Position numbers and translations under genes: made by a program
Part shown: piece by piece, positions 44,640 to 55,630 of the stretch
Numbering within the stretch: the stretch's first letter is position 1
How the letters are laid out: every line of letters starts with the position of its first letter
The notes under the pieces: model-generated
What the model was told of the DNA's origin: nothing
Database searches by the model: none
The model's input: only the letters and a program-made list of their open reading frames with translations
Origin: Lepas anatifera
Lineage: Eukaryota > Arthropoda > Thecostraca > Lepadidae
Length of the DNA stretch: 64,000 bases
Reading direction: 5' to 3'
Assembly: GCA_034440635.1 (NCBI GenBank)
Contig: JAOTON010002271.1
Span: forward strand, 248,001 to 312,000

Positions 44640-46030
44640 GTAGGGGAGACTGGGGTCCAATATAACACGGGGCAATTGTAACAGTGGCCATAATTTCTGA
44701 ATTAATCGATGGATGTCGCCAGCTACACAACCAGAAATGCGCAATCAGCTGATGCCTCTTCTCCCAAAGTTTGGACACGGTGTGGGTGGTATGTCGGGCA
44801 CTGGTCGCATTTATGTGTTTGAGATGTTTTTAATTGAAATATGTGCATTTAATTGACGGATGTTATAAGTTACAGCCCGAACAGCTTGAGTGCGCTAAGA
44901 AAATGCAATTAGCTACAAAATGAGCACAGTAGCTGCCACGTGCATCAAATCGTTAAGCGGAGGTTTCGTTTCGAAGGTGGCGCGGTGCGAAGGTGATAAT
45001 TGTAACACTTTCCTTGCCCGAGGGTCACATTTGAACCCGGTGAACACATTTGACCGCAGGGTTAAATGTAACGGTGTTGCAATTAACACCATGGCCTTAC
45101 CCACTATTATACTGATTTTTTACTGCACCAATGCAGGACGTTCTGGCCATCTGGATGCTGAGCAGCCCGGCCCATGGGGGACTGCTCAGGGGCCGATCAC
45201 CCCTGGGATAATTCGGCCTTTGCTAGTGACCGGCCCACTGAAGCAGACCAATATGGGGCCGAAGACCCGAAAACGGCAATTCTAACCGAAACCCCGAAAA
45301 GAGAGCGCTGGAGCTGGAAAACGGGCGTAAAAAAACAGAAAAATATGCCGAGAAGGCTCAGCCTACGCAAGGAGGGGATGAAAAGAGGCGAAGAAAGCCA
45401 GAAACAGCAAGGCTCAGAGAACACTCGACAAAAGTAAAGACAGTAATGAGAAAAAAGAGGATGTCTTCTGTATCGTATGCGTTGAGAACTCCCAAAACAA
45501 CCGGGCAAAGGAAACATGGGTCCAATGTCAGTCATGTTCCTTGTCGGCCCACGAGGCAAGCACCGCGATCTAAAGGAACCAGACGTACGTCTGTGAGACC
45601 TGTGATTCAGATTACGGTTGAGCAGAACAAGGCAGATGTGAACAAACATGTGCTCAGTCTGCGATGTTTTGTTTCTCGATGTGTTCAGATTGTGATGTTT
45701 CTCTGTTGTTTGTTCCTAGAAATAAGTCCATGAAAACTGTCGCGACTTTTATATGCTACAGTTGACCCACAGGGGCATGGCTGAGATCTCTTCTCGATCC
45801 AAGGGGGTCCTGGGTGGGTTAACGCTGGTACGGCCATACAAGTCCTATACAAAGCCTATGGTGAGACCCAGAATCCAGGGGGTGGTCCTGACCCCCAACC
45901 CCCCCCGGATTTCCACCCATGCCCAGGAGCGTTACTATTGAACCCTTGCATTGGGTTAAATGTAACATCTGAAGGAAGTTTTTCAAAGCAAAGTTTCGAC
46001 CTATAAATGTTTTTATTTTGAGATAGTGTT
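44640..46030 (+). mobile_element. Decayed DNA transposon with pogo-like C-terminus
   Basis: The left edge has gtaggggagactggggtcca, then atataacacggggcaattgt, a sequence style common at ends of pogo/Tigger-type elements. Phrases like ttaaatgtaac recur at 45061 and 45957. The only recognisable coding trace is the zinc-finger segment at 45398-45640. The DDE catalytic region was not found. Boundaries are approximate. Confidence 0.45.
45398..45640 (+). pseudogene. Pogo/jerky-type transposase C-terminal zinc finger remnant
   Basis: In one plus-strand frame the translation runs KKEDVFCIVCVENSQ, then KETWVQCQSCSLSAHE, a TAA, then NQTYVCETCDSDY. The spacing CX2C, CX2CX4H, CX2C with an intervening W matches the PHD-like finger found at the C-terminus of pogo/Tigger-like (DDE_1) transposases in many invertebrates. 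The in-frame TAA and the absence of an upstream catalytic domain mark it as dead. An unrelated PHD-finger exon is an alternative, but the surrounding transposon-like ends make that less likely. Confidence 0.6.
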
Positions 46031-47049
46031 ACACCTGCTGTCTCATCGGGTCCTGGTCAGTGTGCGAACAAAGGCAGGTTTCATACGGCCACACCGTGAA
46101 CGCTACAAAACATATTGTTCACACAGAGGTTTTTCGACAAGCCGTCAACCGGCGTTGGCCACAATTCGAACACAAGCATGGAGCACGACAAAGATCCCGC
46201 TACGCAGATTATGTTTGTTCCGGGCAGCACTGACAGTCGGTCTTTTTTATATGCTGCGTCACAGCGCTAAAATAGCCAGCTCTCACTCTCGGCCCGTCGG
46301 CAGAAATCCGGTTCAAGCAATTACTCGGTAGCTCTGAAATGCGAGAATTTCAGTTACGTAACGTTCGCTTGCGAAAGACTTGAGCTTTTTCTGCATCGCG
46401 TCTCCACTGCGCTGAAAAACGAGGCTTAAATGCTTTAAATACTTTCCCGGTAGTTACTCGGTTTCAATTGACCTCCAGCAGCCTTATCGAACCGTCAGCG
46501 TAAGCAGAACAAAACTAAGCATTGCCCACAAAAATTATGTTCCTTTTTATATGCATTATATGCAAATCGACTATTTGGCAAATACGCGCCACTCTCCGGA
46601 GAGATGAGTCAGTCTCTCCAGACCACTTTTATGCCTTGGAATGAAGACGAGCCAGTTCCAGATAAGCGCGAAAGAATAAACAATGCGACAGCAGCAAGCT
46701 CAGCCCCAAAGCCTGGGCTAAGAATGTTTTGCGGGTGGACTTAGAAATAAAAACTTCATCACAACGCGGTGGGGTCACACATTGCTGAAACTAAGCTCTG
46801 ACACAAAAACGGAAGCATAAACCAACACTGTGTCCCCTGCCCAGTGCTTCAGAAGTTTCTATAGACCTGAAACATATAGAAGCATCAAGTTGGCTGCCTT
46901 GCTTTTATTTCAAAATATTATTCCCATACAATGTTATTTATCAGCATCACTTCCGGCTGTACAAGCGCTAACAAGAAATGAGAAGAGCAGTAATGTTGTC
47001 AACTGTCACACCATGAATGCATTCAGGGCGGTAATTGGCTGTGGGTTTT
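46031..47049. other. No gene seen
   Basis: Unassigned; short frames lack domains. Confidence 0.4.
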
Positions 47050-47300
47050 CTGCGCTGCGACGGGACAGCGAAAAGAGGAGCTTCCCCACCGCACTGTGAC
47101 GAGGCAGAGCAAAGGCGCTCCCTCACCGCACAGCGACGAAGAAGAGGAAAGGGGCGCTCCCTTAATGTTCAGCGACGACGAAAGAGGGAAGGGGCACTCC
47201 TTCGCTGTTCAGCCAGCGACGAGGCACAAAGGGGCGTTCCCTTCATGCTCAGAAGCGAGGCAGAGGGAAGGAGTACTCCCTCACTGCACAGTGAGAAGGA
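47050..47300. repeat. Minisatellite, about 38-bp unit, six copies
   Basis: Unit like cgacgaggcagagcaaaggc followed by gctccctcaccgcacag, with units ending ..gcac(tg/ag) or ..ttcag. It gives Arg/Ser-rich frames on the plus strand that are probably fortuitous. Confidence 0.8.
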
Positions 47301-47389
47301 AAAATGGCACCAGAGATACTGTCAAGATGGGCTGGCAAAGAAAGCCAGTTGTTTCTCGTTGCCAGACATTTTTCGAAACCTTGGCATTC

Positions 47390-47578
47390 TTATAATTTTT
47401 GGGGCTTATCGACGCACCAATTACCAGTGGCATATCGCGACGCCAACTCTTTCCCTGTCGAAAGGGATTCTCGGGAGCCAGCTTGCTCCTTGTTCAGGGA
47501 AGCCGCCGGGCCTTGAACCCGGGTTGGTTGCGTGGAAGCCAGCTACGCTGACCACTCCACTACCACGTCCTCAACCTT
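47390..47578 (-). mobile_element. tRNA-derived SINE, shared-tail family, best-preserved copy
   Basis: On the minus strand it starts ggttgaggacgtggtagtgg, with A box TAGTGGAGTGG and B box GGTTCAAGGCC, both fitting the RNA polymerase III consensus. The body has ggcggcttccctgaacaagg, and the tail has gagttggcgtcgcgatatgc and gtaattggtgcgtcgataag, followed by an A-rich end. This copy defines the full layout of the family in the window: tRNA head, short body, conserved tail. Confidence 0.85.
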
Positions 47579-47592
47579 ATCATTCTTAAAAC

Positions 47593-47881
47593 CAGGGGCA
47601 TAGCCAGGATTTCGCTCAGGGGGGTGGGCGGCGCCCCGAAATGGGCCCCTGCGACAGCGCCGAAAGGGCCCCGATAGGTAAAAAGAGACCTGCTTGTTAC
47701 AGAATAGAGTGCTGAAGAGGGCTTAAGAGGGCCCTGTCTAGTATGAAATTTCAAATTTGGCCACAGAGCATAGTGGGCGTGAGCCGCGCTTTGCGTGGCC
47801 CGTGTCCTCAGGGGGCCCTTCGGGCCCTCAGGGGGGGCAGCTGTCCCTGCTGTCCCTGCCACTCCCTTGCCTACGCCCCTG
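47593..47881. mobile_element. hAT-type MITE, 289 bp, perfect 8-bp duplication
   Basis: Ends CAGGGGCATAGCCAGG and CTTGCCTACGCCCCTG are imperfect inverted repeats. Flanks are CTTAAAAC on both sides (47585-47592 and 47882-47889), a perfect 8-bp duplication as made by hAT transposases. The interior has GGGCCC-rich blocks and no ORF. A fragment with a similar end (cagaggcatagccaggag) is at about 58597. Confidence 0.9.
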
Positions 47882-47938
47882 CTTAAAACGATTACTATGC
47901 GATAAAGTAAACATATGTTAACGAAGCGTATGCTTAAA

Positions 47939-48230
47939 ATTGGCGTTAATGTGGAGTCGTCAGCGTATTTTTAGAAATTGTCGTTAATGTGGAGACGTCA
48001 GTCGTATTTTTGGAAGTTGGCTTTAATTAGGAGTCGTATGCCGTGGTTTTGAAGTTCGCGTTGATGTGGGTCGTCTGCCGTATGTTTTGAGGTCGGCGTA
48101 GATGTGGAGTCGCCGTATGTTTTGAGGTTGGCGTTAATGTGAGTCTATGCGGTTGGCGGCTTTAATGTGGAGTCGTCAGCTGTATGTTTTGAGGTTGGCG
48201 TTAATGTGGAGTCAGTCAGTTGCCGTACTT
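47939..48230. repeat. Minisatellite, 25-42-bp units, eight copies
   Basis: Unit ttggcgttaatgtggagtcg followed by tcagcgtatttttagaa, with later units ending in gtatgttttgagg. Starts near 47939, 47979, 48017, 48055, 48093, 48127, 48152 and 48194. Confidence 0.85.
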
Positions 48231-50143
48231 CTGACAAGTAGACATGAAAGTCCCGGACAGATATCAACGACAATTTCACAAGTCGCAGCCGCCAGTGGCG
48301 CCACATGCGATCCTCTGGGAACTCTGCCGTTACACACGCACCGGGCCGTGAGCAGCTGACGTCCACTGTCCCCCTGGCGACGGGCCTTGACATTCAGCGC
48401 CACTGCGCGGCTGCAGCTGAACGTGCAGCCGGGCCTGCCTCTCACACCGGTCTGCAGGCAGCGCCAGCTGACCACAGCCGAGCCGCAGCTGTCAGTTCCC
48501 GGCAGGCCAGCACGCTGGCACAAATGACACCACACCCGCCGCCTCGGTCACACTCTGACGTGGCGACAGCAGGCCCAACTTCGGGAATTGGCCCTACTCA
48601 GCCGACAAGTGTTCATTTATCCCCACCTCAGTGGCTCCCTATCGGTTTTCCTCCTAGTTCGGGAAGAAGGCGGTCTCGAACTCCCCCTCCATATCGGATA
48701 TGTCTTATCATTATATTACTTGATATTTGTGACGCGCTCTTGTTTGTAGATTACTTGGGTGTACCTGATGTGGAAAGTGAATTCATTGCACCAATTTAAT
48801 CCTGCGATCTACCGCCAACACCGCTACTATTTTTTTGTCTTGATCGCCGACATCAGTCTGCCCCCTCCCCCTTGCCCGTCCAAACCTGCAGGCTGGATCC
48901 GCCCCTGCATGCGGTATCTGCTACCAGTACATGACATTTAAAATGGGGCTAGGGACCAACGAGCTACACTGGGGACCAATATAACTAAGAACGTGTATGC
49001 AGAAAATGCCCCCTCAAAAAAGGTCAGTGTAACGTCATAAAAGAAATGGTAAGAATAAATCATACGCTCCAACTTTTGAGGCGCTAACTATCATCACTGG
49101 AGCTATATCTTATCATCTGGCAATGCGATGAAACTTCAATGTCACTCATCCCAAGCTGAGGGGTTATACCGCTGTCAGTCACTGAGGGCAGGTGTGAGCT
49201 GGAGGGGATCAGGCTCCTCTGGCACGGCTCAGCAGGCCGCATCAGTGAGACAAAGGGCAACTTCCGGAATGTCATGGAAATGGTGCCGGGAACGGCACCA
49301 GACCAGCGCGAGCCAGTCATCGAGCAGCTGCTTCCGCGAACCAGACATCGAGCAGCTTCTGCGCCTCCGAGCAGCCTCCGCGAACAACTTCAAAGGCATG
49401 CTTTCAGCGTCACACCAGCACTTCTGCAAGACTGCTAAAATACAAGAATTATCCAGGTAACTCCACAGAGAGAGGTTCCACGTACGCAACCAGAGGTATT
49501 TTTACTCCTTGCAGTGAGCGACAGTTATGAACATCTGGATATGACCACGATAACAAATATGACATGGAAGCTTGAAGGCGCGGGATAAGCTGCAGTGCGC
49601 AGCTACACTGTGTAGGTGCGGCATCGACCGCCTTCCGCTTCAAGTGGCCGCGTGCCACTCAGATACCATAAACGGCGCAGATGTGTGCCAATACAGTCAC
49701 TGCAGGCATCCGGCTCTATGGAGGGGGACATAGATCATGACGGGGGAGGACCAAAAGGCACGTCCCACTCACTTCAGTTTGGTTAACAACAAATAATGTG
49801 TTTCCATTTATTTTACCACCCCCTCCCCAACCTTCCAATCACCTCACAACATTTTGGATTGATCCATCACGATATGTATGTACACAATATTCGCAGGCAG
49901 ACGAAATTTTCCGCCGGAGCAGGGTTGTTGGTGACTCGAGGAAGATAATGTAAACAGCGGCATTAAATTGAAGATTTGTGATCAATTCTTTAATGACATC
50001 ATTATCTGTAATGCTTTATCATCTTTTCACACCACGCCTCGCAAGGCAAGTTATCTATTCATTAGTTCTAAGCTTGTATATTAGTTATTGGCATATCTTG
50101 ACATGTTCAGCTGTCGGGGGCACATTGATGTTGATTATGCATT
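48231..50143. other. No gene called; some open frames
   Basis: A plus-strand frame at 48305-48799 is Ser/Pro/Ala-rich and ends with a hydrophobic stretch (ICLIIILLDICDALLF), but has no recognisable domain. A hAT right-end fragment (ctggatccgcccctgcatg) lies at 48892-48910. At 48955-48990 a block (cactggggaccaatataact) resembles the left end of the element at 44640. Confidence 0.4.
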
Positions 50144-50506
50144 CAGATGATGTTCTCCAAGCGCAGAATCCTCGCCTGAATTGGATGAAAAAAGCGCAAC
50201 ATGCCTCGCCAAAAAAGGCACCAAGAAAAGTAAAAAAGACAGCAGTTCCTGAAGGAATGCGCCGCCAATTGTACAAAATATTCTAAATGCGATAATGCTC
50301 ATCGTCCCTAATTGCAGGCTTTAACACCAGGCAGCACAAGACCAGCGCTCAGCGGTGCCAGTTCGCAGCCGGACGCAGCGCGAGTTGGTTTGGCCTCAAG
50401 TGGTTTTGAGACGCATCAGGACGTACCTCTGAACGTGCTCGGCATACTAAAATGTCTCACAAACTTGGAAGTGTCGGAGCGATGTAGTCAGAAGAAGAAG
50501 AGATAG
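50144..50506 (+). other. Candidate terminal exons of an unknown gene
   Basis: A Lys-rich frame (from GATGTTCTCCAAGCGCAG; product DVLQAQNPRLNWMKK, then ASPKKAPRK) begins after attatgcattcag, an acceptor-like site. It meets a donor-like AAA|GTAAAA at about 50229. A pyrimidine-containing acceptor, catcgtccctaattgcag, ends at about 50315. The next frame (ALTPGSTRPALSGASSQPD to SERCSQKKKR, stop at 50504-50506) joins it in phase. No family is recognised, and an intron of about 87 bases is short. The in-phase junction is the only support, and chance cannot be excluded. Confidence 0.22.
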
Positions 50507-53500
50507 TTCATAACTTGTAAGACTTGGCACGTTCGCCTTTAACGGAATTCATCAGAGTCCAAATGTGGACGTGTACTCATTGCTGCGGGAATGCCTGGGC
50601 TTATAGTTCAAGGCGGTTGCGAAATGTAATGTAGCACCCGTAGACGAACACCTTACGGAAAGTACCTCGTGCGACAGACGTTTTGGCCAGGCGAAATTTG
50701 ATACATTACCTACGCCGAAACAAGTGAATTAATATGACACTGCCGAGTACTTGACGCCCAGATGCCTCGGTGCCAGGCAGTGAGAGGCCTGGGGTTGGGT
50801 TCATCTCGAGGTCATTACTACTGAAATAAATAAATCTTAACCATAACAGGCGTATTATAATTGTTTTAATATCGATCAGCATGGTAAACCTGGTGTGCAT
50901 TCTGTATTCAATGCTACCGTAATAATATATATTTCTGTATTTTTCTTCTAGGTATGTTTTTTCTACTCCAGCGTTACCCTCAACAGTCAACCAAGCGCCC
51001 TTTTCAAAGCCTCAAGTTGATCTTCTAGGAGAATAGTATCGCAGTGACAATCCTTAGGCCTGGCACAGGATATAGCGTTACATGGTAAGCTCACTCTTGT
51101 CTGTGTTATGCAACGTCTTGGCCCCGGACTTTTCTTTTCTCTTGTACACACTTATTGGATTCCGGCAACAAATCGGTCAATTTCGACATTCTTTGGCAAT
51201 GACACGTACTATTATTTCCCCTAACCTCTTCGCACAGACTTTAACAATTGGTTGCATCAAAACTGCATAAGCATAGAACTCACGGTTCAACTTTGTATGT
51301 CTTCCTAAGCCCGTAAAGTGACGTCACGACCTAAATACGGCCATGACATTCCGTTCGTGAATCGCTCTTTGGAATATATTTTTCTCTTTTAGCATATCTA
51401 TTGTTTTTCGAGCGTTCATTATCAGCTAGCTTTATTCTAACTCGAGCATCACCAATGGTTCTAAAAAATCAAAATCCCTACCCAAAACTTTCCTGACTCC
51501 CTGTTTGACATTGAATAACCGACAAGTATACGCCAGAGGTGGGGAAGTACATCTCAGTGTTCCGTCGCCGGAGAGGATGGAATATTATCTTAGTCACCCT
51601 TGGCCTTGGAGAAGAGGATGGTTCATTTTCATCTACGCTTACCACAGAGGAGGGAAAGCGTACTTCAGTGGGGGTGCAGAGGTGTGAAAACACCTGGGTT
51701 TTTTTCTCAAGAAACATCAATAAAAATGACGCAGAGAGACAGAGACAGGCGTGAATAACGTAAATAGGTACATATAACCAGTTCTATGACGTTTGCGGGC
51801 GAAAAGATACACGGTTTGGTTCACCTTCCCTAGGGTAATTTATTTTCTAAATTGATATTCATATATTTCCTCGAGGTGGAGACTCACAAAATATGTGATG
51901 CCCTCATTCAAGTAGCCTTACCAGCCTGGTAAGGTGGCAGCAATTTGGAATACTTGATGTATTTATCAATTGGATTAGTGGTTTAATACAGGAGTGGAAA
52001 TCTCTTCAAACCAGGGGAGGGGTTCCAGGCCCGAAGCTGTCATTTTTTACAATTACTCGGGCTGCCTTCGTTGGACCAAACGCATATAACCGTCACACCA
52101 AAATAAAAAATACTTCGCCGGCTTAGCGCTAACAGTTGGCGCGACCATTGTGAAAACATGAAATCCGCTCGAAGTCCTTCAGGCAGCGGCATGCAATGCT
52201 AGTTCATATTTCAACATCTCAGTAACGTTTAATTTGATAGGATTGGGCGCCCTACAAGGAAAACAACCCATGCTCATACAGCTGGGACGCCCAAAGACGT
52301 CATCGGTGTATAAATACGAAAAGTTTCCTGGGTGCTTTCTCGGGACTGGCTTATGTCTTGCAGGACGGGGATGGGCCAAGTGGAACAGAGGACATAAGAC
52401 CATAAAAGTGGATATTTCCGCAGGGAACCATTGGTCTGAAACGCTCACTTTACGAGTATAAGTCGCTTTTTCTTGTGAGCCATGCAACTGAGCCAGACTC
52501 ATATGTGGTTTAATATCTTTCACGACAACTTACAGATACTTAGGGGTGCTCACGCATTCCAGAAAGTATACATTTCTACACGCCTGCATCTCAGTCCCCC
52601 ACCGCCAGGGGGAGGGGGAGCATCGGGGGGGAAGTACGCGCACCCGAGTGTAAACATTACACGGCGGCTGCGGATCCTCCGCGCGCGGCGGCTGCCTCGG
52701 CCAGACACGGGTAATGCGCGCTCCACACCACGTCCACCCAGGCCCATATCTAACTCGCCAGAGAGCGCCGATCGGTCCGATGGGTGCGCGCGGCACCAAT
52801 GGGGGGATGGATGAAAAGGAATGCATGGGGAGAATGAAAAGGAATGTATGTTACTCGGGCCGCACGGAAACTGCTTATTGCCATTAGCAGGTGCTCGACA
52901 TCATAAACCATGGCCGGAACACCTGGAACAAAGAACCGTAATCAGCTAGTGCTTAGCACTTAACATTATTCAACTCGTTCATTTTTTATTAGGTTATGTG
53001 TCAATGTCCAAACACTACTACTTTATCACAAAAGTTTAAATTACAAAGTTGGGTCAATCATACTTTGCAAGGCGCAGGGCGTTGATTGCATACATTGAAC
53101 ACATTCATATTATAATAAATCAACTTGGCATAATACAGTAATTCCATGAATTTTGCTGTAAGTTTGCACATCACTTAGAGTGTACATACATATTTGCGCA
53201 CGCTGCGGTCGCCTCCTGGCAGTGAAAATGTTGGGTGTTTTCTCTTAACTTTCCCGGAAACGTGCCGTGCCACAGCTTATGAGGTTTCGACTTTTATTTC
53301 CTGTGTTCAAGGCTTGTAAAGCACCTTGAACTCTTTTTCATGAACCAGTTTTTAAACAAGCATTGCTTGTTTATAGCAGGACATGCCGACTAGCCACGCC
53401 TCTTTCTGTCTACCTTCCTGCCAAATTAGGCATGTTGTACATCTTGACTTGCCCTGTCAGGGCCCCTGGACTGTTTATGATGTAGGAATCTTCATCTTCC

Positions 53501-55097
53501 TCCAGGCCTTTATCTTGAGCACACTCCTAAGCGGAAGTGCCGATGTGTGGGTCATTGTTAGTGCGCGGTGGGTACGTCAACCAGTGCATAGGTTTCAACA
53601 GCTTTTGCCAATCACTTGTCATCATTTATCGTGGCAATAGTCCAACCTTTACACACTGCGCTGTTTCTCGTTTCAAGGTCTTGAGCCGCACTAGCCACAG
53701 TTCCGTTGGGATCTAGAATACCGTAATTTGCATCTCCAGTGGAGCCAGACGGCCTTGCCGCTGGTGCGCCATAGAGGCGTCTATACGGCCGCTAGCCTCC
53801 ACATACGCGGGGCACATGCAAAGGCCTGCACATGGGCGGCAAGAGTGGGAGGGGGATGAGACGCGTCCCCCACCAGTGAACTAGGGAAACGTTTTCAATA
53901 ATTGTGGGGATTCAACCTAGGCTTGTTCCCTTTCCTCAGGTAGTACTCAGGTAGTTTTGTAGAACTACCTTGAAAGCGCTGTTAAGACAGCTACCTATCA
54001 GGTTCGGATTTCACCTCCCATCTCTCCTCGCTCTGTCCATTCGGTCATCGCCAACACAGTGTCATTGGTGCAGAAATCCGCCCCTCAGATCTATCCCCGC
54101 TCACAGTCACAGCCGCCTCATTCGCAGGCTTGGTGGGTCTCGGAAGCTCGTTTCTGAGGCGGGTCCAGGAGGGTTCAATGCGGTCGTACCCCCATAACAG
54201 CAAAATTGCACATCTGACTATTTTCCGATTTACTTTAAAAAACGTCTCACAAATTTGTCCCGGTGCCCTCTACACCCAACGCTCCATTAAGATCTGCACT
54301 TTTCCCGTTTCCTCAGATACCTATTGACTTATTTATTCAGATATATGGACCTATCCTTTGCTGAGTGGGCATGGTATTGTCACTTCCTGGCAGTTTTGGG
54401 CCTCTTTCTCTGTACATTATCCCAAAGGAGCAGAAGAATTAACGCTCAGTAGGGGAGGGTCTGTAGCGATACCCCTACGATCTAGAAAAGTACGGGGTTT
54501 GATCCCCTCTTCACACTTCTAATTGTCCAGTGAGTTCCAGAAACATATATTCTGGCAGCAAAACCGGTATATTTTGCGGAAGTTAAGCACAACAACGTAT
54601 TCTCTTGACATTTTTCGCAAACAGCCACTCTGCACGAAAATGAATTGTTCATACTACGTAAGACCGACGGAAAATTCGAAAAAGAAGAGCAAAGCTCTCA
54701 TTTGTGTCTCCGCCTTCCGGCCACTAAGCTCCGTGGCAACGCCTTTGGAAACAAGAAACAAAAGTATTCAAGGAAAAATACTGCTATTCTGTGGTGTAGA
54801 ATTATTACAAACTAATCTAAAAGTGAGTTCGTTTATGCTTTGATTCCCAGTGCAATAAAAATATTGCACTAAGAGGCCAGCCAACTCGCCCTGATTTCCG
54901 CATGGACTGGAGGAACACTAACATTACCCGAAAGTCGTAACTTTTTCTTCACAGAATCGAATCGCACGTGGAATCTTATATAATGCGTGTATTTTTTCGC
55001 TATCACAATGCGTTCTTTAATTGTTTGCTTTCGCACGTAGCTAGGGCAGCCGTGCGCACACAATGTACCGTCTAGTGAAACGTTGTTGGCCGTACAC

Positions 55098-55099
<2 letters not shown>
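50507..55099. other. No gene seen
   Basis: Unassigned. Frames at 52179-52523 (minus) and 52482-52814 (plus) lack known domains, and the latter lies in a GC-rich patch. Near 54460-54530 a B-box-like ggggtttgatcccc could be a SINE-head trace. 52030-52130 and 53750-53900 show no match elsewhere in the window. Confidence 0.4.
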
Positions 55100-55158
<59 letters not shown>

Positions 55159-55202
55159 AGAGAAAGAGAAAGAGAAAGAGAAAGAGAAAGAGAGAGCGAG
55201 AG
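55100..55202. repeat. (AG)n / (AGAAAG)n microsatellite
   Basis: About 50 bases of AG dinucleotides pass into seven copies of AGAAAG and then AG again. The minus-strand Leu/Ser/Phe frame is a by-product. Confidence 0.95.
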
Positions 55203-55299
55203 GAGACTCTCATATGAGAGAGACTTTCATAATTACTTATAGCGTCTGCAGAAAAGCCTTGCCTTTTAGCCAAGGCTTTACCAGCAAGATATACGTGCA

Positions 55300-55302
<3 letters not shown>

Positions 55303-55358
<56 letters not shown>
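55303..55358. repeat. (AT)n microsatellite
   Basis: About 56 bases of pure AT dinucleotide, about 100 bp after the (AG)n tract. Confidence 0.95.
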
Positions 55359-55363
<5 letters not shown>

Positions 55364-55459
55364 GATCGGCTGGACCGAAGCACCTTGAAAATGCCTGTAT
55401 TACTGGTTAAAACCATGGCTAAATGGTGAGACTTTCCTGCAGATGCAGATGCATTATTG

Positions 55460-55630
55460 CAAGGCTCCGTCGGGACTTGAACCCGGGAATGGCTTAGGAG
55501 AATTTCATGCTATGCGCAGCCTCTGAGCAAGTCGATATGATCCCCAAAATCCCTACCAACGTACAGGGTGAGAGTTGGCGACGCCGTATAACCTTGACAG
55601 TTGGTGCGTTATAAAACCCCAACAATTAGG
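55460..55630 (+). mobile_element. SINE, shared-tail family, with inverted head
   Basis: The tail is in plus orientation (gcctctgagcaagtcgatat, then gagttggcgacgccgtataa, gacagttggtgcgttataaa). The tRNA T-arm-like head, ggctccgtcgggacttgaac followed by ccggg, is the reverse complement of the head segment in the copy at 31725 (cgggttaaagtcccgacgga). Head and tail are thus in opposite orientations, either by an internal inversion or two overlapping insertions. Confidence 0.65.

Noticed and set aside
47500..47578. tRNA gene on the minus strand
   Set aside because: A and B boxes are intact, but the sequence continues directly into the shared SINE body and tail.
48305..48799. 164-codon plus-strand ORF with a hydrophobic tail
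   Set aside because: Low-complexity Ala/Ser/Pro composition, no recognisable domain, and it partly follows a GC-rich patch. No splice or promoter support.
54869..55300. 143-codon minus-strand ORF with Leu/Phe/Ser runs
   Set aside because: It is the reverse translation of the (AG)n and (AGAAAG)n microsatellite.
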